Positions 27,815 to 36,833 of a stretch of DNA of 64,000 nt are shown piece after piece. A program made the position numbers and the translations under genes. Within the stretch, counting starts at the first letter, position 1. Each line of letters opens with the position of its first letter. The notes under the pieces are model-generated. The model was given only the letters and a program-made list of their open reading frames with translations, had not been told where the DNA came from and did not search any database. The DNA lies in contig JAFANP010000028.1 in the NCBI GenBank assembly GCA_019232625.1, positions 1-64,000 on the forward strand, in the 5' to 3' direction. This DNA is from Alphaproteobacteria bacterium. Lineage in GTDB: Bacteria > Pseudomonadota > Alphaproteobacteria > Sphingomonadales > Sphingomonadaceae.

Positions 27815-28812
27815 TAGCGGAGCGGCACCAGGACGGTGTGGACCGTGCCTTTCGGCGACGAGCGAAGCTCGCTGCGTCCCTTGAGCCGCTTGACGAAGGC
27901 CGCGACCACCTTGGTTCCGACGCCCGGCGGCGGCCGCTCTTCCGCAAGCCCGCAACCGTCGTCCGACACTTCGACCCGGGCCCGCTCCCCTTCCTGCCGA
28001 GCGGTGATCCGGATCGCGCCCCGCCCTCCGGGGAAGGCGTGCTTGCAGGCGTTGGTGACGAGCTCGTTGACGACGATTCCGAGCGACACCGCCGTGTCGT
28101 GCGGCACGACCATCGGCTCGAGGTCCGTCTCCAGAGTGACGCCCTCGGCCAGCATGCCGCGCCTGATCTGGTCGCACAGCGCCTCGAGATGGTCCTGCAG
28201 GCGCACCGCGGCCAGCCCCTCGCTGCCCGGCGTCAGCGCCGCGTAGACTCCCGCCACCGCCTGCAGCCGCTCCGCCGCCTCCTTGAGGGCCGCATGCACC
28301 TCCTTGTTGCCCGACCGGTTCGCCTGGAGGAGCAGCAGCGAGGTGACGATCTGGAAATTGTTCTTCGTCCTGTGGTCGATCTCCCGCAGGGCATGGGCGA
28401 GGAAGTTGATCCGCCGCTGGCGCTCCAGGTCGCCGCGCCGCACCTCGCGCTGGTAGAGGCCGAGCGCGAAGACCATCACCGCCTGGGTGACGGTGGTGAG
28501 CAACAGGCCGTAGCCCACGGCGGCGTCGTTGATGCGGAAGCTGTGATATTCCGGAAGCACGAAATACCAGATCAGGGTCTGCCCGACGACGAGGGCGACG
28601 AGGCCGCTGCGCCATCCGGCGATGAGCGTCGAAAGCACGACCGCGAGGAAGCCGAGCGAGAAGGGCGCCGACCTGTCGGGAAAAGGGGTCAGCAGGATGC
28701 GCGCCGCCACGAACAGGCCGGAGGAGCCAAGCCCTACCGCCACCTCCGTGACGATTCCCGGCACGCGGTCCGCCAGGCGCCGCGGCAGGTCGATCGTTAC
28801 GAGTCTCCTCAC
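27814..28812 (-). CDS. Membrane HisKA_2/HWE-type sensor histidine kinase
   Basis: 332 residues from a GTG preceded by GGAGGAG. Three or four membrane segments (about 25-42, 50-87, 98-120) form a DUF4118/KdpD-like bundle. The phospho-acceptor His147 lies in EIDHRTKNNFQIVTSLL, the HisKA_2 pattern. The ATPase domain has VVNELVTNACKHAF, SDDGCGL and a C-terminal GTVHTVLVPL. In alphaproteobacteria such kinases often feed the general stress response (PhyR) or small receivers; no partner receiver is adjacent. It heads an overlapping kinase-Nudix-permease operon. Confidence 0.88.
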   Translation of the reverse strand: MRRLVTIDLPRRLADRVPGIVTEVAVGLGSSGLFVAARILLTPFPDRSAPFSLGFLAVVLSTLIAGWRSGLVALVVGQTLIWYFVLPEYHSFRINDAAVGYGLLLTTVTQAVMVFALGLYQREVRRGDLERQRRINFLAHALREIDHRTKNNFQIVTSLLLLQANRSGNKEVHAALKEAAERLQAVAGVYAALTPGSEGLAAVRLQDHLEALCDQIRRGMLAEGVTLETDLEPMVVPHDTAVSLGIVVNELVTNACKHAFPGGRGAIRITARQEGERARVEVSDDGCGLAEERPPPGVGTKVVAAFVKRLKGRSELRSSPKGTVHTVLVPLR

Positions 28813-29004
28813 CGCTCCTCCCCCGGGGCAGGCGCAGCCGATTTCCCCGCGGCGGCGCCAAGTCCCTGCGGCGGCTTTGAAATCCCCGCCACGCGCGAGT
28901 GGTAGCACAATGCCCGTGTGGACGCACAGCGGCGATCTCATGATCGAGATCAAGCGGCGCGGCGCGCCCCGCGGCCCGGGCGCGTCGTTTCCCGGCCCGG
29001 ATCG

Positions 29005-29155
29005 GGAGCGAAGACCCCTCTCCCCTGGGGGAAGAGGGTAGGGAGAGGGGGCTCGGCCTCGGAAGGAAAGACTCGGAGGCTGTACCCCCTCACCCCGGCC
29101 CTGTCCCCCCGGGGGAGAGGGGGGTTAAAGGCGCCCTCCCCCTGGAGACAAGGGT
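29005..29155. repeat. GC-rich palindromic repeat upstream of the HWE kinase and downstream of phzF
   Basis: Nested inverted runs (CTCCCCTGGGGGAAGAGGG..., CGGCCTCGG, CCCCCCGGGGGAGAGGGGGG) fill about 150 nt between two minus-strand genes. The remaining gap (28813-29004) has the kinase leader and no other gene that I can support. Confidence 0.65.
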
Positions 29156-29156
29156 C

Positions 29157-29945
29157 TCAGACCGTCAGAACGCCTTCGAGGACGGTGACGCAGCGGCCGC
29201 CCAGGATCGCCCGATCCCCCTCCAGCCGGCAGGCGACGTGGCCGCCGCGCCGGCTCGCCTGGTAGGCGCTGAAGGCGGCGCGGCCGAGCCGCTCCGCCCA
29301 ATAGGGCGCGAGGACCGAATGGGCCGAGCCGGTCACCGGATCCTCGTCGATTCCGGCGCCGGCGGCGAAGACGCGGCTCATCACGTCCGTTGCGGACGCC
29401 GGAGCGGTGCAGATCGTCAGGATGTCGCCTTCGGCGGCCAGGGCCCGGAAATCGGGCGCGAGCGCTCGGACCTCCTCCTCCCGTTCGAACACGACGAGGG
29501 CGTAGCGTCCCTCGTGCCAGCGGGTCTCGGCGGCCCCGGCGGCGCCAAGGGCGGCGAGGACGCGGGGCAACGGCTTGGGCTCGGCGCGATAGGCGGGAAG
29601 CGACATGTTGTATCCCTCGCCGTCCCGCGCCACTTCGAGAAGCCCCGCCCGGCGGGTGCGGAAGCGGATCCGCTCGCGATCCCCGATCAGCACATGGCCG
29701 GAGGCGAGGGTGGCGTGGCCGCACAGAGCCACCTCGACGGTCGGCGTGAACCAGCGCAGCGCGTAATCCGCCTCGCCGTCGGCGCAGGGGACGGTGAAGG
29801 CGGTCTCGGAGAGATTGTTCTCCTCCGCGATCGCCTGGAGGATCTCGTCGGGAAGCCATTCCTCGAGCGGGACGACGGCGGCGGGGTTGCCGGTGAACGG
29901 CCGGTCGGCGAAGGCGTCGACCTGGGTGAGGCGGAGCTGGGTCAT
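29157..29945 (-). CDS. PhzF family isomerase/epimerase-like protein
   Basis: 262 residues. PhzF-fold features are QVDAFADRPFTGNPAAVVPL, the catalytic-type Glu in AEENNLSETAF, the second half-domain RWFTPTVEVALCGHATLASGHVL and GIDEDPVTGSAHSVLAPYWAERLG. The founding member isomerises a phenazine precursor, but most homologues lie outside phenazine loci, as here, and have unknown substrates. The start was chosen at MTQLRLTQVDAF, where homologues begin. Confidence 0.93.
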   Translation of the reverse strand: MTQLRLTQVDAFADRPFTGNPAAVVPLEEWLPDEILQAIAEENNLSETAFTVPCADGEADYALRWFTPTVEVALCGHATLASGHVLIGDRERIRFRTRRAGLLEVARDGEGYNMSLPAYRAEPKPLPRVLAALGAAGAAETRWHEGRYALVVFEREEEVRALAPDFRALAAEGDILTICTAPASATDVMSRVFAAGAGIDEDPVTGSAHSVLAPYWAERLGRAAFSAYQASRRGGHVACRLEGDRAILGGRCVTVLEGVLTV

Positions 29946-30083
29946 CGGGCCTCTGTGAAGGCCGCCCCCCGCCTTGTCGAGCGATGTCGAACGGGGCGCG
30001 TACGTCTTCGCGTGTCCCCGGGATGGCCGCCCGATCAACCGCCGCCCCTGCGGTGCCGGGAGGGGCTCGACCTGGTCCTGCGA

Positions 30084-31052
30084 TCAGGACGTCCCGGAAT
30101 CCCGCCCATCCTGCTGGGTGAGGTCCGCCTCGGCCATGGGATTGTCCGGCTGGTCCACCTGGCCCTCCGGATCGATGTGGATGAGGATCTCGACGCCGGG
30201 AAACTCCGCCTCCAGCTTGTGCTCGACCTCGTCGAGGACGCCATGGGCTTCCGCGACCGTGAGGCTGGGGTCCATCCAGACGTGGAATTGCACGAAATCG
30301 TGCATGCCGCTGGTCCGCGTCCGCAAGTCGTGGAGGCCCTTCAGCTCGGGATGGCGGGCGGCGATTTCGACGAAGCGGCGGCGCTTCTCCTCCGGCCACT
30401 CCTTGTCCATGAGCTGGTCGATGGCGCGGCTCGACGCCTTCCAGGCGCCCCAGCCGAGCCAGAGCGCGATGCCGACGCCGAGGACGGGATCGGCGCCCGG
30501 GAGGCCGAAATACTGGTCGAGCGCGAGCGCGGCGATGACCGAGAGGTTGAGCAGCAGATCGCTTTGATAATGGACGTGGTCGGTCTCGATCGCCACCGAG
30601 CCGGTGCGGGCGATGACCCGGCGCTGATACCAGAGCAGCAGGAGGGTCGTGGCGATCGCGACCAGCGATACGGCGATGCCGTAGCCCGCCTCGGCCGTGG
30701 CTTGGCCGTGGACCAGCCGGTCGACCGCGCGCCACCCGATCCCGACCGCCGAGAAGGTGATGATGCCGACCTGGAAGAGGGCGGCGATCGCCTCCGCCTT
30801 GCCGTGGCCGAAGCGGTGCTCGCGGTCGGCCGGAACGGCCGCCAGCCTGACTCCGTAGAGGGTGATGAGGGAGGCGAGCAGGTCGAGCCCGGTGTCGGCG
30901 AGGGAGCCGAGCATCGCCACCGAGCCGGTCCGCCAGGCGGCATAGGCCTTGAGGATGAGGAGGAACAAGGCGGTGCCGACGCTGAGCATCGCGGCTCGGG
31001 CGGTGAGGTCGGCATGGGCGCTCTGCGGCGACCGATCCTGGCCTGCGCTCAC
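30084..31052 (-). CDS. Cation diffusion facilitator (FieF/CDF family) metal efflux pump
   Basis: 322 residues from a GTG overlapping the pdxH stop (GTGA). Six membrane helices are followed by a cytoplasmic domain. Metal-site motifs of zinc/iron CDFs are present: [15 protein letters not shown] (Asp-x3-Asp) in helix 2 and [12 protein letters not shown] (His-x3-Asp) in helix 5. The soluble domain keeps [21 protein letters not shown]. The role is proton-coupled export of Zn2+ or Fe2+ across the inner membrane. The metal is inferred from the motif type. Confidence 0.93.
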   Translation of the reverse strand: MSAGQDRSPQSAHADLTARAAMLSVGTALFLLILKAYAAWRTGSVAMLGSLADTGLDLLASLITLYGVRLAAVPADREHRFGHGKAEAIAALFQVGIITFSAVGIGWRAVDRLVHGQATAEAGYGIAVSLVAIATTLLLLWYQRRVIARTGSVAIETDHVHYQSDLLLNLSVIAALALDQYFGLPGADPVLGVGIALWLGWGAWKASSRAIDQLMDKEWPEEKRRRFVEIAARHPELKGLHDLRTRTSGMHDFVQFHVWMDPSLTVAEAHGVLDEVEHKLEAEFPGVEILIHIDPEGQVDQPDNPMAEADLTQQDGRDSGTS

Positions 31053-31627
31053 GGGTAGAGGAGCTCCTCGCGCCAGGCGCCGCCGGCGCGGGTGAAGAGC
31101 CGGCGCTCGTGGAGGCGGTGAGGGCGGTCGCTCCAGAATTCGATGCGCTCGGGGACGACCCGCCATCCCGACCAGCGCGGCGGACGCGGCACGTCGCCCC
31201 CCTCGAAGCGGCGGCGCGCCTCCTCGTAGCGGGCTTCGAAGAGGGCGCGCGAGGCGAGCGGCCGGGATTGATCCGAGGCCCAGGCGCCGAGCTGCGAATC
31301 GCGGCCGCGGGTGGCGAAATAGGAGTCCGCCTCGCCCTCGGCGACCGGCTCCGCCGTCCCTTCGACCCGCACCTGCCGGCGCAGCGACTTCCAGTGGAAG
31401 AGCAGCCCCGCCCGGGGATTGGCGACCAGCTCGGCGCCCTTGCGGCTGTCGAGGTTGGTGTAGAAGACGAAGCCGCGCGCGTCGTGGCCCTTCATCAGCA
31501 CCATCCGAACCGAGGGCCGCCCCGCGGCGTCGGCGGTGGCGAGCGCCATGGCGGTAGGGTCGTTGGGCTCGCCCTGCCGCGCCTGCGCCAGCCATTCCTC
31601 GAAGAGAGCGTGGGGATCGTCCGCCAT
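31049..31627 (-). CDS. pdxH: Pyridoxamine/pyridoxine 5'-phosphate oxidase
   Basis: 192 residues. The FMN enzyme converts pyridoxine or pyridoxamine phosphate to pyridoxal phosphate. FMN- and substrate-binding segments are clear: [47 protein letters not shown] and the C-terminal [18 protein letters not shown]. It is coupled to the CDF gene downstream and is divergent from the dnaJ operon across 131 nt. Confidence 0.95.
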   Translation of the reverse strand: MADDPHALFEEWLAQARQGEPNDPTAMALATADAAGRPSVRMVLMKGHDARGFVFYTNLDSRKGAELVANPRAGLLFHWKSLRRQVRVEGTAEPVAEGEADSYFATRGRDSQLGAWASDQSRPLASRALFEARYEEARRRFEGGDVPRPPRWSGWRVVPERIEFWSDRPHRLHERRLFTRAGGAWREELLYP

Positions 31628-31758
31628 CGGCGCCCTTTGCCGCCTGCGTCTTCAAAGCACAATCGCGTGCTTGCAGGGGCGAGGTGCGTTACCCATCTGA
31701 TACAGCGTTGCCTCACGGCAACAGTGGACATTTGGGACGGGGTAGAGAACGAAGCGGC

Positions 31759-32739
31759 ATGGCCGATCTTTATTCACAGCTGGGCGTGAAGCGCGACGCG
31801 AGCGAAGCGGAGATCAAGAAGGCGTATCGCAAGCTCGCCAAGGAGCTGCATCCGGACCGCAACAAGGACAATCCGGCGGCGTCCGCGCGCTTCTCGAAGG
31901 TGACGCAGGCCTACGACATCCTCACCGACAAGGACAAGCGCGCGCGCTACGACCGCGGCGAGCTTGACGAGGACGGCAATCCCAAGGCGCCGTTCGGCTT
32001 CGGCGCGGGCGGCCCGGGCGGCGGCATGGGGGGAATGGGCGGCGGCTTCCGTCCGCCGCCGGGCGGCTTCACCGCCGCCGGAGGCGAGGAAGTGGACCTC
32101 TCCGACATTTTCGAGGGCCTGTTTGGCGGCGGCCAGCAGCAGAGGCGGAGCGGCGGCCCGTTCGGCGGCTTCGGCGGGTTCGGCGGCGGCGGAGGCCGGC
32201 GCGCCGCGCCCCAGAAGGGGGCCGACATCGCCTATCGCCTGCCGGTCCCCTTCGAGGACGCGGCGGCCCTGCGCGAGCAGAGGGTGGTGCTGCAGGGCGG
32301 CAAGACCGTCGCGATCAAGCTTCCCAAGGGCGTGGAGGAGGGGACCAAGATCCGCCTCGCCGGCCAGGGGCAGTCGGGGCCGGGAGGCAATGGCGACGCG
32401 ATCGTCACCATCTCCATCGTCCCCCACCGCTTCTTCACCCGCGACGGAGACAATATCCGGCTCGACCTGCCGGTCGGGCTCGACGAGGCGCTGCTCGGCG
32501 CCAAGGTCAAGGTGCCGACGGTGGACGGGCCGGTGATGCTGAGCGTCCCCAAGGGATCGAGCTCGGGCAAGACGCTGCGCCTCAAGGGGCGCGGCTTCAC
32601 CGGCAAGGACGGCGCGCGGGGCGACCAGCTCGTCACACTGATGGTCGACCTTCCCGCCGACGACGCCGAGCTGCAGCACTTCGTCGAGGGGTGGAGCCGG
32701 CGCGGAAAAGGAAACCCGAGGGCGGGGTTGGGCGTCTAG
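31759..32739 (+). CDS. DnaJ-class molecular chaperone (CbpA-like, no zinc finger)
   Basis: 326 residues. The J domain (about 3-70) carries HPD in KELHPDRNKDNPAA and ends ILTDKDKRARYDRGE. A Gly/Phe/Met-rich linker (about 85-165) and two C-terminal substrate-binding domains (VVLQGGKTVAIKLPKGVEEGTKIRLAGQG; MLSVPKGSSSGKTLRLKGRGF) follow. The CxxCxGxG zinc module of DnaJ is absent, so this is a class II (CbpA-type) DnaK co-chaperone. First gene of a four-gene operon with yihY, fabI and aroC. Confidence 0.92.
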   Translation: MADLYSQLGVKRDASEAEIKKAYRKLAKELHPDRNKDNPAASARFSKVTQAYDILTDKDKRARYDRGELDEDGNPKAPFGFGAGGPGGGMGGMGGGFRPPPGGFTAAGGEEVDLSDIFEGLFGGGQQQRRSGGPFGGFGGFGGGGGRRAAPQKGADIAYRLPVPFEDAAALREQRVVLQGGKTVAIKLPKGVEEGTKIRLAGQGQSGPGGNGDAIVTISIVPHRFFTRDGDNIRLDLPVGLDEALLGAKVKVPTVDGPVMLSVPKGSSSGKTLRLKGRGFTGKDGARGDQLVTLMVDLPADDAELQHFVEGWSRRGKGNPRAGLGV

Positions 32740-32745
32740 CCCGTC

Positions 32746-33765
32746 GTGCAGCCGACCGTGTCCCCCGAATCGCCCGAAGCCAGACGGAGGAAGCTGGCGA
32801 GGGCGAAGGCGCGGTTCGGCAAGATACGCCACGGCATGCGGCCCGGCCAATACGGCTTCGAGGTGGTGAAGCGGGTCGCGATCGGCGTCTACACGGACGG
32901 CTTCATCCACGCCGGCAACCTCGCCTACCTCGCGCTGATGACCGTCTTTCCGTTCGTGATCGTCGCCGCCGCGGTGGCGCGGCTGTTCGGCCAGACCGAA
33001 GGGGGCGTGCAGGCCGTCGTCGCCCTGCTCCAGACCATGCCGCCCAACGTCGCCGATGTGCTGAGGAAGCCGATCTCCGACGTGCTGACGGCGCGCTCGG
33101 GCAACCTCCTCTGGCTCGGCGGTCTGGTCGGCCTGTGGACGACCGGAAGCTTCATCGAGACCATCCGCGACATCCTGCGCCGCGCCTACGGGGTGACCGG
33201 CGGGGCGCCTTTCTGGGAATATCGGCTCGGCTCCATCGGCCTCATCGTCGCCTCGGTGATGCTGATGCTGGTCTCGTTCAGCGCGTCCATCCTCCTCTCG
33301 TCGGTCGAGCAGTTCATCCGCACCGCCTTGCCCTGGGCAAACGACGTGCTGGGGCTCCTCGCCCTGTTCCGCATCGTCCCCGGCCTGGTCCTGTTCGGAT
33401 CGGTCTATCTCATCTTCGTGTCGCTGACCCCGCGCCGCTACCGGCGCTTGCAGTGCCGCAAGTGGCCGGGCGCCCTGTTCGTCACCCTCTGGTGGCTGGC
33501 GACGACGGCGCTGCTTCCCGTCATCCTCTCCAACCTCGGCAGCTACGACCTCACCTACGGCAGCCTCGCCGGAGTCATCATCGCGCTGATTTTCTTCTTC
33601 GTGATCGGCCTCGGCGTGGTTATCGGCGCTCAGCTGAACGCCGCGCTGGCCGAACCGCCCGAGCCGACGGTAAAGGAGGCGCAGCTCGAGGTGGCGGCGG
33701 AGAAGGCCGCGGAGAAAGCGGAAAAGGCCGACGAGGCCGGCACGGCCGAAGGGGAAGGCGAATGA
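32746..33765 (+). CDS. YihY/BrkB family inner-membrane protein
   Basis: 339 residues from a GTG 6 nt after the dnaJ-like gene. Six membrane helices in the YihY (formerly RNase BN) arrangement: GNLAYLALMTVFPFVIVAAAVA, LLWLGGLVGLWTTGSFIETI, IGLIVASVMLMLVSFSAS, the GSVYLIFVSLTPRR loop and AGVIIALIFFFVIGLGVVIG. The C-terminal ~40 residues are a charged Lys/Glu/Ala helix. The biochemical role of the family is unclear. The stop overlaps fabI (ATGA). Confidence 0.9.
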   Translation: MQPTVSPESPEARRRKLARAKARFGKIRHGMRPGQYGFEVVKRVAIGVYTDGFIHAGNLAYLALMTVFPFVIVAAAVARLFGQTEGGVQAVVALLQTMPPNVADVLRKPISDVLTARSGNLLWLGGLVGLWTTGSFIETIRDILRRAYGVTGGAPFWEYRLGSIGLIVASVMLMLVSFSASILLSSVEQFIRTALPWANDVLGLLALFRIVPGLVLFGSVYLIFVSLTPRRYRRLQCRKWPGALFVTLWWLATTALLPVILSNLGSYDLTYGSLAGVIIALIFFFVIGLGVVIGAQLNAALAEPPEPTVKEAQLEVAAEKAAEKAEKADEAGTAEGEGE

Positions 33766-34565
33766 CGGGATTGATGGCGGGCAAGAGGGGGCTGATCATG
33801 GGCCTCGCCAACGACAAGTCGCTTGCCTGGGGGATATCGCGCAAGCTCGCCGAGGCGGGAGCCGAGCTCGCTTTCTCCTACCAGGGTGAGGCTCTGCAGA
33901 AGCGGGTCGGTCCGCTCGCCGGCGAGGTCGGGTCCGACTTCCTCATCCCGTGCGACGTCGCCGACATGGCCGATCTCGACGCCGCCTTCGAAGCGCTGCG
34001 GGCGCGCTGGGAGACGATCGACTTCGTCGTCCACGCCATCGGCTTTTCGGACAAGAACGAGCTGCGCGGCAAATATGTCGACACCAGCCTGGAGAACTTC
34101 CTGCTGTCGATGAACGTCTCGGCCTACAGCTTCACCGCCGTGGCGCGGCGGGCGCGGGCGATGATGCCGAACGGCGGCAGCCTCCTCACCCTTTCCTATT
34201 ACGGCGCCGAGAAGGTCATCCCGCACTACAATGTGATGGGCCTCGCCAAGGCGGCGCTGGAGACCAGCGTCAAATATCTGGCGATGGACCTCGGGCCCGA
34301 GAACATCCGCGTCAACGCCATCTCGGCCGGCCCGATCAAGACGCTCGCGGCGAGCGGCATCGGCGACTTCCGCTACATCCTCAAATGGAACGAATATAAT
34401 TCCCCGCTGCGGCGTAACGTCACCATCGAGGATGTCGGCGGCGCCGGCCTCTACCTCCTCTCCGACCTCGCCTCGGGCGTGACGGGCGAGATCCACCATG
34501 TCGACGCGGGCTACAACGTCATCGGCATGAAGGCCGAGGACGCGCCCGACATCGCGACGACGTGA
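33762..34565 (+). CDS. fabI: Enoyl-[acyl-carrier-protein] reductase (NADH)
   Basis: 267 residues. FabI carries out the last reduction step of each fatty-acid elongation cycle. The SDR-type cofactor entry [23 protein letters not shown], the [19 protein letters not shown] segment and the catalytic Tyr-x6-Lys in [12 protein letters not shown] are present, along with [19 protein letters not shown]. It is the target class of triclosan-like inhibitors. It is coupled by 4-nt overlaps to yihY upstream and aroC downstream. Confidence 0.96.
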   Translation: MTGLMAGKRGLIMGLANDKSLAWGISRKLAEAGAELAFSYQGEALQKRVGPLAGEVGSDFLIPCDVADMADLDAAFEALRARWETIDFVVHAIGFSDKNELRGKYVDTSLENFLLSMNVSAYSFTAVARRARAMMPNGGSLLTLSYYGAEKVIPHYNVMGLAKAALETSVKYLAMDLGPENIRVNAISAGPIKTLAASGIGDFRYILKWNEYNSPLRRNVTIEDVGGAGLYLLSDLASGVTGEIHHVDAGYNVIGMKAEDAPDIATT

Positions 34566-35500
34566 GCTTCAACTCGTTCGGCCGGGTCTTCCGCTTCACC
34601 ACCTGGGGGGAGAGCCACGGGCCGGCGATCGGCGTGGTGGTCGACGGGTGCCCGCCGGGACTCGCGCTGGGCGAGGACGACATACAGCCGTGGCTTGACG
34701 CGCGGCGGCCGGGCCTGTCGCGCAACACGTCGCCGCGGCAGGAGCCGGACCGGGTGCGGATCCTCTCCGGCGTCTACCAGGGCCGCACCACCGGAACGCC
34801 GGTCAGCCTCGTCATCGACAATGTCGACGCGCGCTCCAGGGACTATGCCGACCTGCCGCCCCGCGCGGGCCATGCCGATGCGGCCTACGATTCCAAATAC
34901 GGCCTTCGCGATCCCCGCGGAGGCGGCCGCGCCTCGGCCCGCGAGACTGCGGCGCGGGTCGCGGCCGGCGCGATCGCCCGCCTCGTCGTCCCGGAGGTGC
35001 GGATCGCGGCGCGGGTGGCGGAGATAGGCGGCTCGCCGGACGAGGGGGCATGGCCGGCGATGCTCGATGAGGCGCGCGCCGCCGGAAGCTCGCTCGGCGC
35101 GGTCATAGAATGCGTCGCGGAAGGGGCGGCCGCCGGCTGGGGCGCGCCGGTCTACGCCAAGCTCGATGCCGAGCTGGCCTCCGCCTGCATGTCGGTCAAC
35201 GCGGTGAAGGCGGTGGAGATCGGCGCCGGCTTCGACGCCGCGCGCCGCCGCGGCGAGGACAATGCCGACCCCTCGATGGCGGGCGGCATCGTCGGCGGCA
35301 TCGCCACGGGGGAGCCGATCGTCGTCCGCGCCGCGTTCAAGCCGACCTCCTCGGTCGCCGCGCTCGGCGTCAAGGGGCGCCACGACCCGTGCGTCGGCAT
35401 AAGAGGCGCGCCGGTGATCGAGGCGATGGTCGCCCTCGTCCTCGCCGACCACAAGCTGCTGCACAGGGCGCAGTGCGGGAGCTTCCGGGATACTGCATAA
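34562..35500 (+). CDS. aroC: Chorismate synthase, unusually short
   Basis: 312 residues from a GTG overlapping fabI; most AroC proteins have 350-365. The enzyme makes chorismate from EPSP with reduced FMN. Conserved blocks are [18 protein letters not shown], the RPGLSR arginines, [59 protein letters not shown] and [19 protein letters not shown]. Two normal loops are shortened: the ~15 residues before [11 protein letters not shown], and the ~15 residues between KPTSS and KGRHDPC. A central stretch is also compact. The key histidines and arginines remain, so activity is likely. Confidence 0.93.
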   Translation: MSFNSFGRVFRFTTWGESHGPAIGVVVDGCPPGLALGEDDIQPWLDARRPGLSRNTSPRQEPDRVRILSGVYQGRTTGTPVSLVIDNVDARSRDYADLPPRAGHADAAYDSKYGLRDPRGGGRASARETAARVAAGAIARLVVPEVRIAARVAEIGGSPDEGAWPAMLDEARAAGSSLGAVIECVAEGAAAGWGAPVYAKLDAELASACMSVNAVKAVEIGAGFDAARRRGEDNADPSMAGGIVGGIATGEPIVVRAAFKPTSSVAALGVKGRHDPCVGIRGAPVIEAMVALVLADHKLLHRAQCGSFRDTA

Positions 35501-35565
35501 GCTATTCCCTCTCCGCCTTGTCGAGCAGCACGGCTCCGCGCTAATGTTCGACGGGGAGGGCTCCC

Positions 35566-36285
35566 GTGGCAAAGACGATCAGCACAAAGGCGGCTTACGC
35601 CCGTCGTCAGCGTTGGCGAGAGTTCCTGGACTTCGCCGATCAGCACGGTAGCGCGCACTGGCTCTTCAGAGGTGTAGCCGACGCGGCTAAACATCAACTC
35701 ACTCCGAAAATCGGCAGAAACCCCGCTCGGTATTCAGTGGCAGCCGAGAAAGTCCTATTTGCGATCTTTCGACGCAGAGCTCCACAGTTTATCAGCACCG
35801 CGACGCTGACGGACTGGGATTTGCTTGCGATTGCTCAGCATCATGGGCTTCCGACCAGGCTGCTTGATTGGACCAAGAATCCGCTCATAGCGGCCTACTT
35901 TGCCGTGAGTAGCTCGCCTCTTGATCAGCCTGCTCGAATTTACGCCTTGCAGGCTTCCGCGCTGGCCGACTTCGATCCAAAACTTAGTCCATTCGACGTG
36001 ACACGTGTCACCGCTTTCATTCCTTCAGCCGTCGCGGCGCGCATCGTCAGCCAGCGCGGACTGTTCACGGTGCATCCGGACCCGGTCACCCCCCTCCCAG
36101 TGATGGGCGGAGTCGGTGGTGCTCATTGTTTCGAAATCGACACCGTTGATCGAGCCTATTTTCAGCGACGCTTGTACAGCCTCGGCGTGGACGCTAGCCA
36201 TGTGTTAGCGGATCTGGACGGCATTTGTCGCGCGCTCGATTGGCAGCTGAACGCTGGCGTCGCTCTAGGGAAATACGGATTTTGA
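35566..36285 (+). CDS. FRG-domain protein, probable accessory/effector gene
   Basis: 239 residues from a GTG after GGGAGGG. The FRG motif is at residues 34-36 (AHWLFRGVADA), followed by the family block AIAQHHGLPTRLLDWTKNPLIAAYFAV (about 88-114). The FRG domain has no settled function; it is found in mobile and phage-related bacterial loci. The gene is visibly lower in G+C than aroC and rhlE on either side, which points to horizontal transfer. It forms a two-gene unit with the next ORF (3-nt gap). No signal peptide or membrane segment. Confidence 0.85.
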   Translation: MAKTISTKAAYARRQRWREFLDFADQHGSAHWLFRGVADAAKHQLTPKIGRNPARYSVAAEKVLFAIFRRRAPQFISTATLTDWDLLAIAQHHGLPTRLLDWTKNPLIAAYFAVSSSPLDQPARIYALQASALADFDPKLSPFDVTRVTAFIPSAVAARIVSQRGLFTVHPDPVTPLPVMGGVGGAHCFEIDTVDRAYFQRRLYSLGVDASHVLADLDGICRALDWQLNAGVALGKYGF

Positions 36286-36288
36286 GGT

Positions 36289-36630
36289 ATGGCTGATCAA
36301 GAGGACGATCTTCGGCAGGCGGTTGCGGAAGCAGTCAGCAAGTATGACCTCTCCGAGTCCGATGCCTGGAGCGATCTTGACGAGCTTTCAACGCATACGC
36401 GCGTCGAACAGGTGGAGGTTGATCCTGATGGCGTGGTCGTGAGTGGCGACACGTTCAGCGGCGTCGCCAACGTGTATGTGACATTGCAGTTTGGACGAGA
36501 CGACGAGGAAGGGTTCCACGAGGGCGAAAGCTTCCTGGGCCATTTCGACGGCGCCTTCCACGATGGTAAGGCGGTGGTCGAGCGTTTTTCGATTAATACA
36601 AGTTCCGGCTTTGAAGAGGCGGAAGGTTGA
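36289..36630 (+). CDS. Hypothetical acidic protein paired with the FRG gene
   Basis: 113 residues, strongly acidic, starting 3 nt after the FRG stop with GAGG upstream. The N-terminal third is helical by appearance (DDLRQAVAEAVSKYDLSESDAW). The rest looks beta-rich (RVEQVEVDPDGVVVSGDTFSGVANVYVTLQFG..., HFDGAFHDGKAVVERFSI). It shares the lower G+C of the FRG gene. Size, acidity and tight coupling would suit an inhibitor or adaptor of the FRG protein, but that is inference. No family recognised. Confidence 0.7.
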   Translation: MADQEDDLRQAVAEAVSKYDLSESDAWSDLDELSTHTRVEQVEVDPDGVVVSGDTFSGVANVYVTLQFGRDDEEGFHEGESFLGHFDGAFHDGKAVVERFSINTSSGFEEAEG

Positions 36631-36833
36631 GATCATCCCGAGGTTGCTTTCTTAACCTCCCGCCCCTACATGCCTCCTCAGCGAAGCGCCATGCAGCGTG
36701 AACAGGCCCTCGGCCCCGGCTCCGCTTCGTAATACCCAAGGCTTTCCCTTTTCACGCGGGTTGGCAGAACCCGCCGCGTCTTCGCGCGCCGCTCCGGCTG
36801 CGCGGGCGCCGCTCGATAGTGAGTCCGTTACCC
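36631..36833 (+). other. Non-coding leader before the DEAD-box gene
   Basis: About 200 nt with short inverted repeats (AGGTTGCTTTCTTAACCT; GCGGGTTGGCAGAACCCGC; GCGCGCCGCTCCGGCTGCGCG). No ORF that I can support. Long structured leaders are common before cold-inducible RNA helicase genes, so this may be the rhlE 5' UTR. Confidence 0.4.

Noticed and set aside
28813-28953. N-terminal extension of the HWE kinase to the upstream ATG
   Set aside because: The added 47 residues are low-complexity and precede the GGAGGAG-GTG start that matches the membrane-domain boundary.
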